A program made the translations under genes and the position numbers. The notes beneath the pieces are model-generated. The model was given only the letters and a program-made list of their open reading frames with translations, was not told where the DNA came from and searched no databases. This document shows positions 50,839 to 61,977 of a stretch of DNA of 64,000 nt, piece by piece; position 1 is the stretch's first letter; every line of letters begins with the position of its first letter. Source of the DNA: Arion vulgaris (Eukaryota > Mollusca > Gastropoda > Stylommatophora > Arionidae); assembly GCA_020796225.1 (NCBI GenBank), contig CM036762.1, forward strand, positions 18,895,286 to 18,959,285, written 5' to 3'.

Positions 50839-51120
50839 AAACCCAGACCACATCTTCAGACTTAGAACGGGACACTGCGGTCTCAGAGCACATCTCCATA
50901 GAATGGGTCTCAGGGACTCGGCTACTTGCACCGTTGAGCACCAAACAGTCCCCAGATCACATCTTGCAAGACTGCCCCAGCCCTGAGCAGGGAGAATGGA
51001 AATCTGGCCAAAGGAACAACCCTTCAGAATAAACTATGATGAAGACCTCAAGCACATCATCCTGTTTCTGACATATACCGGAGTAGTCGCATAGCAGAAG
51101 TTGATTGCAGAGGAAGAATA
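50839..51120 (+). pseudogene. LINE post-RNase H fragment
   Basis: Frames encode HIFRLRTGHCGLRAHLHRMG, then after a frame change SPDHILQDCPSPEQ and a W-P-K-E-Q-P-like block, ending before GAGGAAGAATAAG. This is the segment that follows RNase H in many LINEs. Confidence 0.72.
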
Positions 51121-51428
51121 AGATTTATTTTGTACATTTTTGTAACAAATTTGTCGATTTTACTACTATTAACTACTAAATCTTTGTCTTATAGTAAAGG
51201 ATAGATCTGCAGCTGGTCACATTTATTCGACTTTCTGAATGTTTATTAGTGTTACATTCATCACAATAATATGAAAGCAACAACATACAACATGTACATC
51301 ATATATCATATGTAGCTCGTGACCACATATAAATAAAACATCTATTTCGGACAGAAAATAAAATACTTGGTTTTATGGTAGACCATACTAGTTAGTAGTG
51401 TTTATGATATTTTGTATTTGTATATGTA
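51121..51428. other. No recognisable feature
   Basis: AT-rich 300 bp left of the mariner copy. Confidence 0.35.
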
Positions 51429-52347
51429 CGAGGATGATTTGAAAAGTAATGCCTCCAGGGCCATAACTTCAATAATATACATAATTTACACATGAAACAT
51501 ACATTTTCTGAAAGCTTACGTAAAGTATCATTATATTTCAACTTAGCCACTACCCCGTTTTACATACGCCAACGTCGAACAAGTTTTTGCAGCACTTCGA
51601 TGGAAAAATCGGATGATATTTGACAAAACCAGGTACGCATATCTGCTGCCACATCCTCTTCAGAAGCATATGTGTTTCCTTTGAGATGTTCTTTGAGCTT
51701 TGGAAAGAAAAAATTCACATGGAGCCAAATCGGGGCTATATGATGGATGCGCCAAATTGTTGTCAAATGCTGTCGTTGTTTCATTTCCGATGACAACATG
51801 TGAGGGACCCATCTTGCTCACACTTTCCTATACCCAAGCAAGACATGAATAATGTGATGTACTCGCTCAATCAAAGTTCCAAGTAAAGTGGTGACATGTT
51901 TTTGATTGATGCGGTGATTGTCACGAATCAGTTCATCGACACGAGCTTGGTGTTGTTCATCTACAGTTGTGATCGGTTGTCCGCTGCGAGCCTGGTCATG
52001 CAAGGTTCTCATGGCTGGATTGTTGCCTTTACAGTTCTTGCCCACCCCTAACGATAGGTACAACAACACAGGCGACACCTCATACCGCTCTCGTTCTTTG
52101 ATGCAGGCCAATGGGTAGACACCCTTCGGCCTTCAAGAATTCAATCACACCTCGTTGCTTCAACCAAATTTCCATGCATGTCGTCATTTTGGATATTCTT
52201 GTAAGTATGCGCTGCTTTCCACACAATTGCCACTTCATGTCCTGAAAGACACTTACTTATACAATATTCTCACATCGGTGTCAATTGCCTCCGTACGCTA
52301 ATGACAAAGTAATGTCATTACAGGTATTACTTTTCAAACTGCCTTCG
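51429..52347 (-). mobile_element. mariner element, internally deleted, 919 bp
   Basis: Ends CGAGGATGATTTGAAAAGTA and, on the complement of the right end, CGAAGGCAGTTTGAAAAGTA, flanked by TA. The minus strand encodes the transposase in parts: the N-terminal helix-turn-helix region with DEQHQARVDELIRDN and IERVHHIIHVLLGYRKV, then the C-terminal LKEHLKGNTYASEEDV after a jump. The catalytic middle with the DD34D aspartates is absent. Confidence 0.88.
51560..52200 (-). pseudogene. mariner transposase remnant
   Basis: The DNA-binding half is readable in one frame (51818-52111). The C-terminal part is in another (51560-51799), beginning with SSEMKQRQHL and jumping to the F-P-K-L-K-E-H-L region. In intact family members roughly 130 residues lie between. 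It therefore cannot catalyse transposition. Confidence 0.85.
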
Positions 52348-53084
52348 TATATAAATATATATGAATGTGTACATGCAATTAAGTGTAAATGCAAGTGCTG
52401 TCTTGTATTAGTGTTGTTAGTTAGTTTGTTCCTTTCGTGCCAAAGGCGGCACATAGGGCAGAGGTTTTAGATCTCCATGTGATGCGGTTCTTTGCTAGCA
52501 GTTGGAGATCTTGTATGGGTTTTTCATCCCAATAGTTTACTTTCTTGTTGGATGGTTCTTTGAAGAGTTGATGTTATTTATGTGTACGCCTATTAAAATA
52601 ATGTACTTGAAATTGTACACTTGTCCATTTTTATTTTTATTCATCTTTCCTGGCCATTGAGGCTCATTGTTATAACCTTTAATACATCTAAAGTCGGAGA
52701 ATGCACGCATGTGTGCAGGGACACTGATGAAAAGGAAAGCATACATGCACGCAAAAATCAGACAGAAGCATCATACCAGGCGCACTGATTACGCGTGCAT
52801 TCATAGCGGACAGACACAAGAAGAAGAAAAATAACCCATAATATAATTTTAATCCTTAGATCCTCCATTTACACATATCTGTTCTTAGTATCCTCTCTTC
52901 TCCATCGTGTATTTGACTCTAGTATTTCTATGTGTTCTTCAATGTTATCTCTTGTTTTCTTAGTCTGCTTTGTGATCTATTCTTCAACATCTTTTTTGTA
53001 TATTCATTTTCAGGCGCTCTGCTCTCTATCAGTATACCCTGAACCATCGTATTTTACTATGCAACTTCATGATGGTAATTGATG
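52348..53084. other. Unassigned, with dispersed repeat at 52660-52830
   Basis: 52660-52830 is the third copy of the unnamed repeat at 41550-41725 (GGGACACTGATGAAAAGGAA, CGCAAAAATCAGACAGAAG), ending GAAGAAGAAAAA. The rest has no feature. Confidence 0.5.
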
Positions 53085-53155
53085 AACTCGAATCCACAAC
53101 CTTCGGAACGCAAGGTAACGACTTAACCATTTAGCCACAGAGACCCCAACAACAA
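53085..53155 (-). mobile_element. tRNA-like SINE head
   Basis: Minus strand GTGGCTAAATGGTTAAGTCG and GTGGATTCGAGTTCATC, A- and B-box-like motifs at tRNA spacing. Acceptor-stem pairing is not evident, so it is a SINE head or tRNA pseudogene. Confidence 0.45.
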
Positions 53156-53199
53156 AGAAGACATTATGGAGAGAACGAGGCAGATTCCAGTGAACCAAG

Positions 53200-53449
53200 T
53201 TGAAAAAAAAGTTAATTGCATATCCTTTACAGGACTTTGCGAATCAACCCCAGCTTTTTAACGCTGTTTGTGATTTTTCTAGGCATTATTACGTTCAGTA
53301 GTTTGCCATTGCTATCTGAACGCGTGGTGCTATCGTCCTTTTGTAAAATCACACGGAACAATTTGCAACCAAATTGTCCGCAGCGTGATTCGAACTCAGA
53401 ACGTCGGGGTTAATAGACCGAGTCACTATCCCATAAGCCACAGACGCCA
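53200..53449 (-). mobile_element. tRNA-headed SINE, 250 bp
   Basis: Minus strand head GTGGCTTATGGGATAGTGAC and GAGTTCGAATCACG near 53385-53445. The perfect 13-bp duplication CCAGTGAACCAAG lies at 53187-53199 and 53450-53462. No second copy in the window. Confidence 0.8.
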
Positions 53450-53707
53450 CCAGTGAACCAAGAGGTGAAGAAAATACGCTGGCGCTGCATAATAAACAAC
53501 ATAAACAACACCTAGTACAAGAAAAATAGACAGCTACTTTAACACAATACACGACTCGAGTTTTTCCTTTTAAAATTAATCTCTCTCCAGTGGTAATTTA
53601 TTTATATCTATCTTGTATTCTATTTGTTTAATATCATCTACAATTTGCTGTTGTAACGTAGTTATGCAGCTTTCATTAAAACAAAAAATATTTGAAGCTC
53701 CTATAAA
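53450..53707. other. No recognisable feature
   Basis: About 250 bp with no identified content. Confidence 0.3.
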
Positions 53708-54010
53708 TTAGACAAAACACGTAATCACAAAGTAGTGTAGTTTTACAAATTACAAAAACAATGACAAAATACAGCAACGTTTCGACCAACAAGGTCTTTA
53801 TCAAAGCAAACGAACAACAGGAGTGACGAATTTTTATTCCCAGATTTTCATTAGAAACGTTAGTATGTAGTCGTCCATATGTTTTTTAAAATTCGTCACT
53901 CCTGTCGTTTGTTTGCTTGATAAAGGCCTTGTTGGTCGAAACGTTGCTGTATTTTGTCATTGTTTTTGTAATTTGTAAAACTACAGTACTTTGTGATTAC
54001 GTGTTTTGCC
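53708..54010. repeat. Foldback repeat, arms about 120 bp
   Basis: 53708-53828 and 53889-54010 are inverted copies (left ACACGTAATCACAAAGTA..CAACGTTTCGACCAACAAGG, right its complement) around a 60-bp spacer. Each arm includes TTGATAAAG..C plus GGTCGAAACG. Arms differ at a few positions. Head-to-head repeats are typical of Penelope-like elements, but no RT or GIY-YIG coding sequence is present. Confidence 0.8.
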
Positions 54011-54184
54011 AATCAAATAGTTTTACTGCAGTCTCATCTATATTAGAAATTAGACACCATTTGTGGATTGAAACTCATTGTTTGGTTAGTTTATGAATTC
54101 ATTTTGTTGTTCATATTTCATCTGTTCGTTTCTAATAGTCATTTACTTGGTTCATTCTCATCATCTTTGTTGTTTCTTCTCTGT

Positions 54185-54415
54185 GTGAGTCTCTGTTTGG
54201 CTAAGAGGTTAAACCGTGACCTTGTGTTCTGAAGGTCGTTGGTTCGAATTTGAATCGTGACTGAGCCGTTCTGTTCATAAGTATATTTTTCAGGAGCTAC
54301 GGAGTTCGTGTTTGGTGCAATACTCTCGGCAAGTGACTTACAATTTCTGCGGTGAGGACGAGCCTTACTGGGTAAAACCCAGTGCAGTGAAGCCAATCGT
54401 TCGTCGTTAAGACCT
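54185..54415 (+). mobile_element. SINE family F, with tRNA-like head
   Basis: Head TTTGGCTAAGAGGTTAAACCG and TTGGTTCGAATTTG, then the body GGAGCTACGGAGTTCGTG and ACTGGGTAAAACCCAGTGCA. The body matches the copy embedded in SINE B at 14714-14930. Confidence 0.75.
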
Positions 54416-54964
54416 TCAATAAATATTGATAATGCGTCAGATTGATGTCCTTCAAAAACAAAAACCTCACATACTTCATTTTCAATATATTTCTCCATTA
54501 TTAATCAGCTTTACTGTTTTTTAACTATATGTGTTTACAGTAAATGAGAATTAACCAATAACTTTCCACCTCCTCCAATCAAATGTGACCGCACGTACTG
54601 TAAACGTTAAAATGCATGCCCCCACTAATTTTATATAAAATGTATTCCAAGCGAAGGGTTTGTAGGCATTATTGACAATGCGCCTTTCAGTGTACACGGT
54701 GACATAAATTAAGGATCAGATTTGATTTCTTCACAGACCACCGTCTCCGTTAATTGACTGAAGTTCGCTGTTTTGTTGAATCTGTTTTGTGTCAAGGATT
54801 TTATTTTCATTGTAATTTTGTAAGTATAGAATATTTACTAACTTAGTTTATTTTCTTTCTATGATGTTACTAACATGGTGTCCGTACTGTACTCGCAGGT
54901 CATGGTAAGTTACAAGTAAATATGTTATGAATAGATATGATATATATATATGTATGTATATGTA
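54416..54964. other. No recognisable feature
   Basis: About 550 bp of non-coding sequence. Short (TA)n at 54941-54950. Confidence 0.35.
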
Positions 54965-55862
54965 TATATCGACGATCAAAGCCATTCTGAAGACCAGAGC
55001 TACCCAGGCTACCACAGTAATCTCACAACCCGAGTTATAACGACGACTAGAGCTACACCGTCGACAAGAGCTACATCAACGACCAGATCTACACCGTGTC
55101 GACCAGAGCTCTGCACCTTTGACCAGAGATACACCGTTGACCAGAGCTACACTGTTGACCAGAGCTACACCGACGACTACAACTACCCCGATGCCAGAGC
55201 TACACCGTTGACCAGAGCTACACCGACGAGTACAACTACACCGTCAACCATGAAGTCGTACGACAACTGATGATCCAGAGCTACACCGACAACTACACCG
55301 TCAACCAGTAGCTACATCGATGACCAGACTACACCGACAAGCTACATGACCAACTACACTCACCATAGCTACATCGATGACCAGAGCTACACCAACAAGC
55401 TCACAACTCCCGTCAACCATAGCTACAACGATGACCAAGACTACACCGACAACCTGTGACACCCGTCAACCATAGCTACAACGATGACCAGAACTACACC
55501 GACAACTACACCGTCAACCATAGCTACAACGATGACCAGAGCTACACCGTCAACCATAGCTACATCGAGACCAACACACCGTCAACCATAGCTACACATG
55601 ACCAGAACTACACCGACAACTACACCGTCAACCATAGCTACATCGATGACCAAAACTACACCGTCAACCATAGCTACATCGATACCAAACTACACCGTCA
55701 ACCATAGCTACATCGATGACCAGAACTACACCGTCAACCATAGCTACATCGATGACCAGAACTACACCGTCAACCATAGTTACAATGATGACCAGAACTA
55801 CACCGACAACTACACCGTCAATCATAGCTACAGCAACAACCAGTGGTACACCGACGACCAAT
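54965..55862. repeat. Compound minisatellite, 15 and 36 bp units
   Basis: Begins with ACCAGAGCTACACCG-type 15-bp units and passes into 36-bp units ACCGTCAACCATAGCTACAT plus CGATGACCAGAACTAC. Units between 55260 and 55620 show many 1-2 bp deletions. Open frames (NHSYIDDQNYTV repeats) exist in the clean part but shift at each deletion. Confidence 0.93.
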
Positions 55863-56055
55863 AACTAAGAATGAGCAAAGCAAGAAACAAGATAATATTA
55901 CATAAAAAATCAACAAAGAAAGTCAAAATTTTGAGAGAAAAGATCACATTACTTACATAACACACCTTTTTTGTCAAAACATCAACTTTGTCTCTGGCTG
56001 TACTTTGTGAAACTGTTCAGCTTCCAGTTTTAATTATCTTCCCTTGCAGCGATAG

Positions 56056-56277
56056 CTTCGTTTGTCCGAAGTCAACTGGAACAATCAACAATGTTTTAAC
56101 GCTTATATCAGCCAAGCAGTAAATAATTATTTGACTCCCGAGGTTAAAACGCAATTCTCAAAAGTACTCGAACCGTTTTCCGTATGGAGCGTTCCGGATA
56201 TTTTCCAAGTGATTCCTGATCTCAGTGTAGGTGAGATCGAGTTCCAAGTCCTCTCGAAGGCGAACGACAAAACATAG
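56056..56277 (+). other. Open frame of 74 codons, unidentified
   Basis: Reads SEVNWNNQQCFNAYISQAVN, then YLTPEVKTQFSKVLEPFSVW and ends with KANDKT before TAG. It has no ATG at the left end and an in-frame TAG at 56053. The composition looks protein-like, with no family I recognise. It might be a decayed transposon or a chance frame. Confidence 0.25.
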
Positions 56278-56675
56278 GTTTCGTGTTCAAGTTGAGAGCG
56301 TAGAAGAGTCATAAAAGAATACTGCCGTTACGGCTTGTAATACCGCTTTTAGGGCAGTGTAGGACAGGTGGGACAAGACTCGGAGGAATTTAATGACTGC
56401 ATGGCTAGTGCAGTCGCACGAATTTTTCAGGTTAGGATTTTCCATTTAACATTTTAGCTGCTAAGGGCGTATATATACGTTCAATCACTTAAAGACGCAT
56501 TAACACGTCAGTTATTATCTCCTCTTTGGGCTAAAGACGTGTTAACCGTTATGACAGTGCTACTGTCACTGCTAATACATTCAGTTTGTGACCTAGAAAC
56601 ATAAAATCTATTTTTAGCTCAGCCTTCAGAAAGTATGTCAGCAAGGTTAAGCCCACACAGAAAAATCCTTGACCT
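56278..56675. other. No recognisable feature
   Basis: Non-coding stretch containing AAGACGCATTAACACGTCAG and AAAGACGTGTTAACCG as partially similar repeats. Confidence 0.3.
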
Positions 56676-56740
56676 TACCGTGAATTGAACACGGGTATCC
56701 CGCGTGAGAGCCACGCTATAATCCAGTCGACCAGAGAACA
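56676..56740 (-). tRNA. tRNA-Glu-like sequence, probably a pseudogene
   Basis: Minus strand CTGGTCGACTGGATTATAGCG, an anticodon-loop-like GGCTCTCACGC (CTC), and GTGTTCAATTCACGG with a 5-bp T-stem. The layout suggests tRNA-Glu(CTC). Acceptor pairing looks poor and the D-arm is altered, so a decayed gene or SINE head is more likely than a working tRNA. Confidence 0.4.
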
Positions 56741-57184
56741 GCAATTGACCGTCAAAATCAGGGTAGGTTGGAAAACCGACAAAAAATCCATAATATAACT
56801 AAAAATAAATTCAAATAACTTTCACAGTCCTAACAATTTCACTTGGAATTCTGGTAGTTTAAGAATTTGTGCACTAATCTTCCTGTGGAAAAATAGAAAT
56901 CGGTGCATACATAGTTAATCGTTGAACTGCAATGTTAATTGACATCTTAATCAGTCAATTAGTTAATACATGAGAAGTGTGCACTTTTTTTTTATCCAAA
57001 TGATAATCCATTTTGTTTTTCTACGCTTATAACTTAATTGTACTTTCTTTCTAGAACTTACTTAATAATGTGCTTGGTTCTTTTATATGCGAGCTTGGCT
57101 CGTACTTTCATATTCAATAAATGGTCTATGAATCCGTATATAACTCTCCCTTCCTCTCTCTCTCTCTCTCTTGTGTCCTTTTAG
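56741..57184. other. No recognisable feature
   Basis: AT-rich, no identified gene or repeat; short (CT)n at 57152-57172. Confidence 0.35.
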
Positions 57185-57489
57185 TGCGATTAGTGCGTAA
57201 ATCCTCAACCAATTCATGCCAAGTCTTCCTACCTTAACTTATCTCTTGCAACTCTCTTCAAACCTACTCCCCCTTCCCGTGTGTCTTTCATTTCTCCCTT
57301 CAAATCTCTTCTCCTTGTATTTCTATGATTTCCTCTCTTTCCTTTTCCTGGGTCCAGTAAAATATCCTTCTTGTTATATTTTCCCTGATTTTCTCAAAAT
57401 ATCCTTCGCCAACGAATTTTCTTCCCCTTTTGGTTCACTGGTTTCTGTCTCATTCTCTCTATAAACTCTTCATTTGTGAATCTAACATA
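57185..57489 (-). pseudogene. LINE ORF2 end and unassigned flank
   Basis: 57185-57250 is the complement of the W-R-E-L-Q-E-I-A-R-D-R-K-T-W-H-E-L-V-E-G family tail (copies at 22788 and 36178). 57251-57489 shows no firm motif. Confidence 0.5.
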
Positions 57490-58490
57490 CCATCTTCGTT
57501 CTTCTATTTTGTGCAGGCAGCAGTTGATGAATGTTGGCATTTTTTTCTCTCGTTTTTGTTGTAGCCATTCTCCATGTTTCGGACACATACAACATCACTG
57601 TTTTAACATTAAAGTTCAATATTGTAATGGCAGTTTTAGATTATATTTCTTTAGACTTTCATAAATTTCCTAGTGTGATGAAAGCTTGTCTTGCATTCTG
57701 TATTCCTGTTCTGACAACTCTTTCCGTTCCTCCCACTGTGTCTATATTACTTTCCAAGTATGTGTATGCTTCTAGCTCTTGAAGTGAGGTTTCACCCATG
57801 AAGAACGGGTTGTCGTTTGCTTGGTTAATTCTCATTTTCTTTGACTTTTCCTTATGCATGTTTAGACGTAATTGTTGTGACATCTGATCAGGTGTTTTTA
57901 GTTTATCCTGCATCTGGTTGCGTGCATGGGACAGATGGAATATATCACCAGCGAAGGCCAGATCGTCTAGCTGTTCTGTCGAAGTCCGTTGAATTTCATT
58001 TCTGGTGGTAGCTACTATGACCTTCATAGTCCATTCTACATGGGTCTTCTATGGACACAAGTGACATCATCAACGCTCTAAGAGAAAACATACGCTTTTG
58101 AAGATTTCAACGAAGAAGATAAAGGGTATTCTTTTCTCGTTTGCGCAAGTTGTGCATACCGATATGTGTGACAAGACGGGAAAACCATGAGAGAAAACCC
58201 AGTAGATACATTAATCAACACAGAACGGGAATTGTTCCCAGATTCTAAACACACTGAAATATATGCTTGGGAGAAGATCGGAACAATTATGAACATGTCG
58301 GATGTGCGATGAAGATGATCCTCAAATGAACAATGAACAATCCATTCTACAGTCAATAAGAACAATAAAGGTGATAGAATATATCCCTGTCGTACTCCTG
58401 TTCCTATTCCAAAAGTGTCAGCTAGTTTTATCCCTCATGAAGAACTCTACATTCCACGTCCAAATATGTCACATTTACTAGGTTAATAAA
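57490..58490 (-). pseudogene. LINE reverse transcriptase palm, split by insert
   Basis: The minus strand has motif B as GVRQGYILSPLLFLLTVEW (58350-58420), then a 300-bp insert (58041-58340), then ATTRNEIQRTSTEQLDDLAF, motif C LAFAGD (usually FADD; the first Asp is replaced), HKEKSKKMRINQANDN, and YLESNIDTVGGTERVV. The missing Asp alone would inactivate the RT. Confidence 0.82.
58041..58340 (+). mobile_element. 300-bp unidentified retroinsertion
   Basis: The perfect 11-bp duplication TCCATTCTACA is at 58030-58040 and 58341-58351. A plus-strand frame gives TYAFEDFNEEDKGYSFLVCA, a stop, then ENPVDTLINTERELFPDSKH and IYAWEKIGTIMNMSDVR. It ends A-rich (AATGAACAATGAACAA). Not a known SINE of this window. 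Confidence 0.75.
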
Positions 58491-59091
58491 TTTTCTGTTT
58501 GATCCCATAGTGTCTGATCATCAATTCACACATAGATACATCCATCAACTATTTTCTGAATATTCATCGTTCTACTACGCAATGTACCTAAACAAATGAT
58601 GTCATCACAATTCTTACCACTTTCGTTTTGATGAAGAGCTATTTGTAATGTTGCTTTTGTCAGATAATTGAAAACAAAAGAGCACGTATTTGTTTGGCAT
58701 TCTCATTTAAACTGCACTTTCTGGTCTGCTTCTCGTTTAGTGTCATGTATTTCAATACTTTTTTATACAAGTGCCACTTTCTTTCTGTCAATTTTTCCTC
58801 TTTCTCTGCACTCATTAAATAAACATCTCAACTTCTTTTTGCTTACATCCCCAGTTCTATCAAATTATGTTTTCTTTTGATTTTTTTAATGAGACTTGAC
58901 AAAATGAAGAGCAAACAGGTCTGCGTTTAAATTTCAGTGTACTTTGTGAACTATTTCTCGTTAGATACAATAATATTCTACTTTGCTCTAATCCTGTTTT
59001 GTCTTACAGAGTCAGGATGAGATGAGATTTCTAGAACATACTTTAGTGTGTACTTCATAAATAGTGTTTTTCACTGACTCTGTCATCTCTG
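58491..59091. other. No recognisable feature
   Basis: About 600 bp of AT-rich sequence before the 31-bp array, with no firm LINE motif. Confidence 0.3.
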
Positions 59092-59958
59092 AGACTCTTC
59101 ATCTACACTGAACTGAGAGTATCAACTCTTCATCTACACTGAACTGAGAGTATCAACTCTTCATCTACACTGAACTGAGAGTATTAATTCTTCATCTACA
59201 ATGAACTGAGAGAATCAACTCTTCATCTACAATGAACTGAAAGTATCAACTCTTCATCTACACTGAACTGAGAGTATCAACTCTTCATCTACAATGAACT
59301 GAGAGTATTAACTCTTCATCTACACTGAACTGAGAGTATCAATTCTTCATCTACAATGAACTGAAAGTATCAACTCTTCATCTACAATGAACTGAGAGTA
59401 TCAACTCTTCATCTACAATGAACTGAGAGTATTAACTCTTCATCTACAATGAACTGAGAGTATTAACTCTTCATCTACAATGAACTGAATATTTAACTCT
59501 TCATCTACAATGAACTGAGAGTATTAACTCTTCATCTACAATGAACTGAGAGTATTAACTCTTCATCTACAATGAACTGAGAGTATCAACTCTTCATCTA
59601 CACTGAACTGAGAGTATCAACTCTTCATCTACACTGAACTGAGAGTATCAACTCTTCATCTACAATGAACTGAGAATATCAACTCTTCATCTACACTGAA
59701 CTGAGAGTATCAACTCTTCATCTACAATGAACTGAGAGTATCAACTCTTCATCTACAATGAACTGAGAGTATTAATTCTTCATCTACAATGAACTGAGAG
59801 AATCAACTCTTCATCTACAATGAACTGAGAGTATTAACTCTTCATCTATAATGAACTGAAAGTATCAACTCTTCATCTACACTGAACTGAGAGTATTAAC
59901 TCTTCATCTACAATGAACTGAGAGTATCAACTCTTCATTTACAATGAACTGAAAGTTC
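59092..59958. repeat. 31-bp minisatellite, about 28 copies
   Basis: Unit CTCTTCATCTACAATGAACT plus GAGAGTATCAA. Variants: ACACTGAAC or ACAATGAAC, TATCAA or TATTAA, GAGAG or GAAAG. Variants are interspersed, with short runs of the same type. The unit is not a multiple of three. Confidence 0.95.
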
Positions 59959-60114
59959 AAATGTCTACAATGAGATTAGAATATCAGCTTCACGTCCTGC
60001 TATAGTAAAGTGTGAAAACTTATCGACGTTCTGAAATGATAAAACCAACATTCTCAATATTCGAAATTTTTCTTTCGTTTGCTCGCTATAAATTCAGAAG
60101 TAGACAAGGCGCAT

Positions 60115-60365
60115 CTTCTTCTTCTTTGCGTTCGTTCTTTACGACCAATTTTAATCACTCTTTGTGATATGTTTGATCTTTGCCAAGAACGTTTATAAGT
60201 TGCACATTGGTTTGGTAGGCCCTAAACGCATAGACTTCTACACGTTTAGGACATGTGCATCCGATTTCAGCCAAACCTCCTTAGTCGCCTCTTACGACAT
60301 GCATGGCATGTAACAGTGGTTATATTCTTTACATCCCAAATATGTTCCCCGGTAACCACTCGGCT
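60115..60365 (-). mobile_element. SINE family A, complete
   Basis: Tail (CTTCTTCTTC) at left, head at right. The 12-bp duplication GACAAGGCGCAT is at 60103-60114 and 60366-60377. Sense sequence closely follows 17835-18087. Confidence 0.92.
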
Positions 60366-60439
60366 GACAAGGCGCATAATATGGCGTCTTGGACTGATGT
60401 TTGCGTGATTGTCTGTTTTTCGTATCACTTGTGTGGCTA

Positions 60440-60600
60440 TGAGAGTAATACCACCGAGAAGATGGATTCATGATGTAACGGATGATTTGAGCATGACGGC
60501 ACTACAGAGGCGAAGATTTCTCGTCTATGAGAGATAGAAATTCTGATGGACTGTTAGGGTGGCAAAGTTCTGCCCAGAACACGCTATTTGATGATGAATG
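60440..60600 (+). pseudogene. LINE ORF2 C-terminal fragment
   Basis: Plus strand RRWIHDVTDDLSMTALQRRR then S-D-G-L-L-G-W-Q-S-S-A-Q-N-T-L-F-D-D-E and stop. Sister copies are on the minus strand at 16395, 24280 and 47905. Confidence 0.78.
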
Positions 60601-60776
60601 TCCCTCGCCATTCAGGCAAATCTTTTTCCAACTTCAGTGGTACATGTAATTTAGATCACAATGTAAAAGAGCATTGTCTGATGTAAGTAAGCAACGTACC
60701 GTGTTCATACCAATGATTTGTTGATCTATCTGGTCGTAAACCCTGAATTTCCACGGCCCTTGGTCACTAGCGCATA

Positions 60777-61033
60777 TTCTTCTTCTTCTTTGTGTTCGTT
60801 CTTTACGACTAATTTTAATCACTTTTGTGATATGTTTGATCTTTGCCAAGAACGTGTATACGTTGCACATTGGTTTGGTAGGGCTCTTAAAAACACATAG
60901 ACTTCTACATGTTTAGGACACGTGCATCCGATTTCAGCCAAAACCTCCTTAGTCGTCTCTTACGACATGCGTGGCAGGTAACAATGGTTCTATTCTTTAC
61001 ACCAAATTTGTGCCCCACTAACCACTCGGGCGG
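60777..61033 (-). mobile_element. SINE family A, complete
   Basis: Same layout as 60115-60365. The duplication CTAGCGCATA/CTAGTGCATA (one mismatch) is at 60767-60776 and 61034-61043. Confidence 0.9.
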
Positions 61034-61183
61034 CTAGTGCATAGTGTTATCAACTTGGTTATCAACCACCCCCTGATATTAAATAAGAAAACATCAACCA
61101 CAATTCTACTATCAAGTAATACTGCACGTTGGTCTATCAAATAATAATGAAGTTACGATATTTGGCAGTCAATGGGAATTTGT

Positions 61184-61687
61184 TAAGGCACCATTGTTAA
61201 GGCACCCAAAAATTTCACAGGCAGCTAAGCAACAGATGATCAACAGCATTTTTATACCTACTTTGTGTTACCAGAGCAAACATGGACATTGAGCAAAGCG
61301 CAGTCACAAAAATAACTACATGTGAAATGCGTTGCCTGCGAAAAGTTACCAACAACACAAGAAAGACAGAATCACCAACATCAGCATAAGAAAGAAAGTT
61401 GGCACAAAACCGTGCTTGAATTACATAGATAAGCAAAGAATGAAGTGGTTTGGCCACTTAATAAGAATGCATCCAAACTCCAAAGTATACAAAGTCTTCT
61501 ACAACAGAACATCGGGAAAGAAGGCAAGAGGAAGACCACGGAAAAGATGGTTAGATGGCGTAGCAGAATCCTGTGAAAGAGCAAAGATAACAATCACACA
61601 AGCCACCAGAACAGCGCAAGACAAAAACAGAAAACCATGACACTGGGCAACAACCTGGTAGCAGTGTGACGACAAAAGAAGAAGAAG
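61184..61687 (+). mobile_element. LINE 3' end, RTE-like, 504 bp
   Basis: 5'-truncated. ORF2 C-terminus open at 61332-61640 (TNISIRKKVGTKPCLNYIDK, RMKWFGHLIRMHPNSKV, GKKARGRPRKRWLDGVAES, DKNRKP stop), then a short 3' UTR and (GAA)3-4. The perfect 13-bp duplication AATGGGAATTTGT is at 61171-61183 and 61688-61700. It is the best-preserved copy of this LINE tail here. Confidence 0.93.
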
Positions 61688-61700
61688 AATGGGAATTTGT

Positions 61701-61936
61701 ACAGGATCTAACAAGAACGTATAATATCGCAATGTGAGGATTAATTCGCCGTTAGTCAATTTCCCACATATATGATTATCCGGTCTGTTGCGGAAGGTTA
61801 TTTACTGTTTACATATGGTTGACTGCTTTTATTCAGCGCAAGTTTATTGATACGGAGTGAACAAATAATCAGCATTTATTGAAAATAGGTGAAGCACAAA
61901 TTCCACGCACATACATATGAACTTTTGTATGTCTCT

Positions 61937-61977
<41 letters not shown>

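Noticed and set aside
55456..55864. Secreted repeat protein (NHSYIDDQNYTV repeats)
   Set aside because: Frame is interrupted by unit deletions, and no signal peptide or splice context is present. The DNA is a minisatellite.
56676..56740. Functional tRNA-Glu gene
   Set aside because: The T-arm and anticodon region look right, but acceptor-stem pairing and the D-arm do not, so it is listed only as a probable pseudogene.
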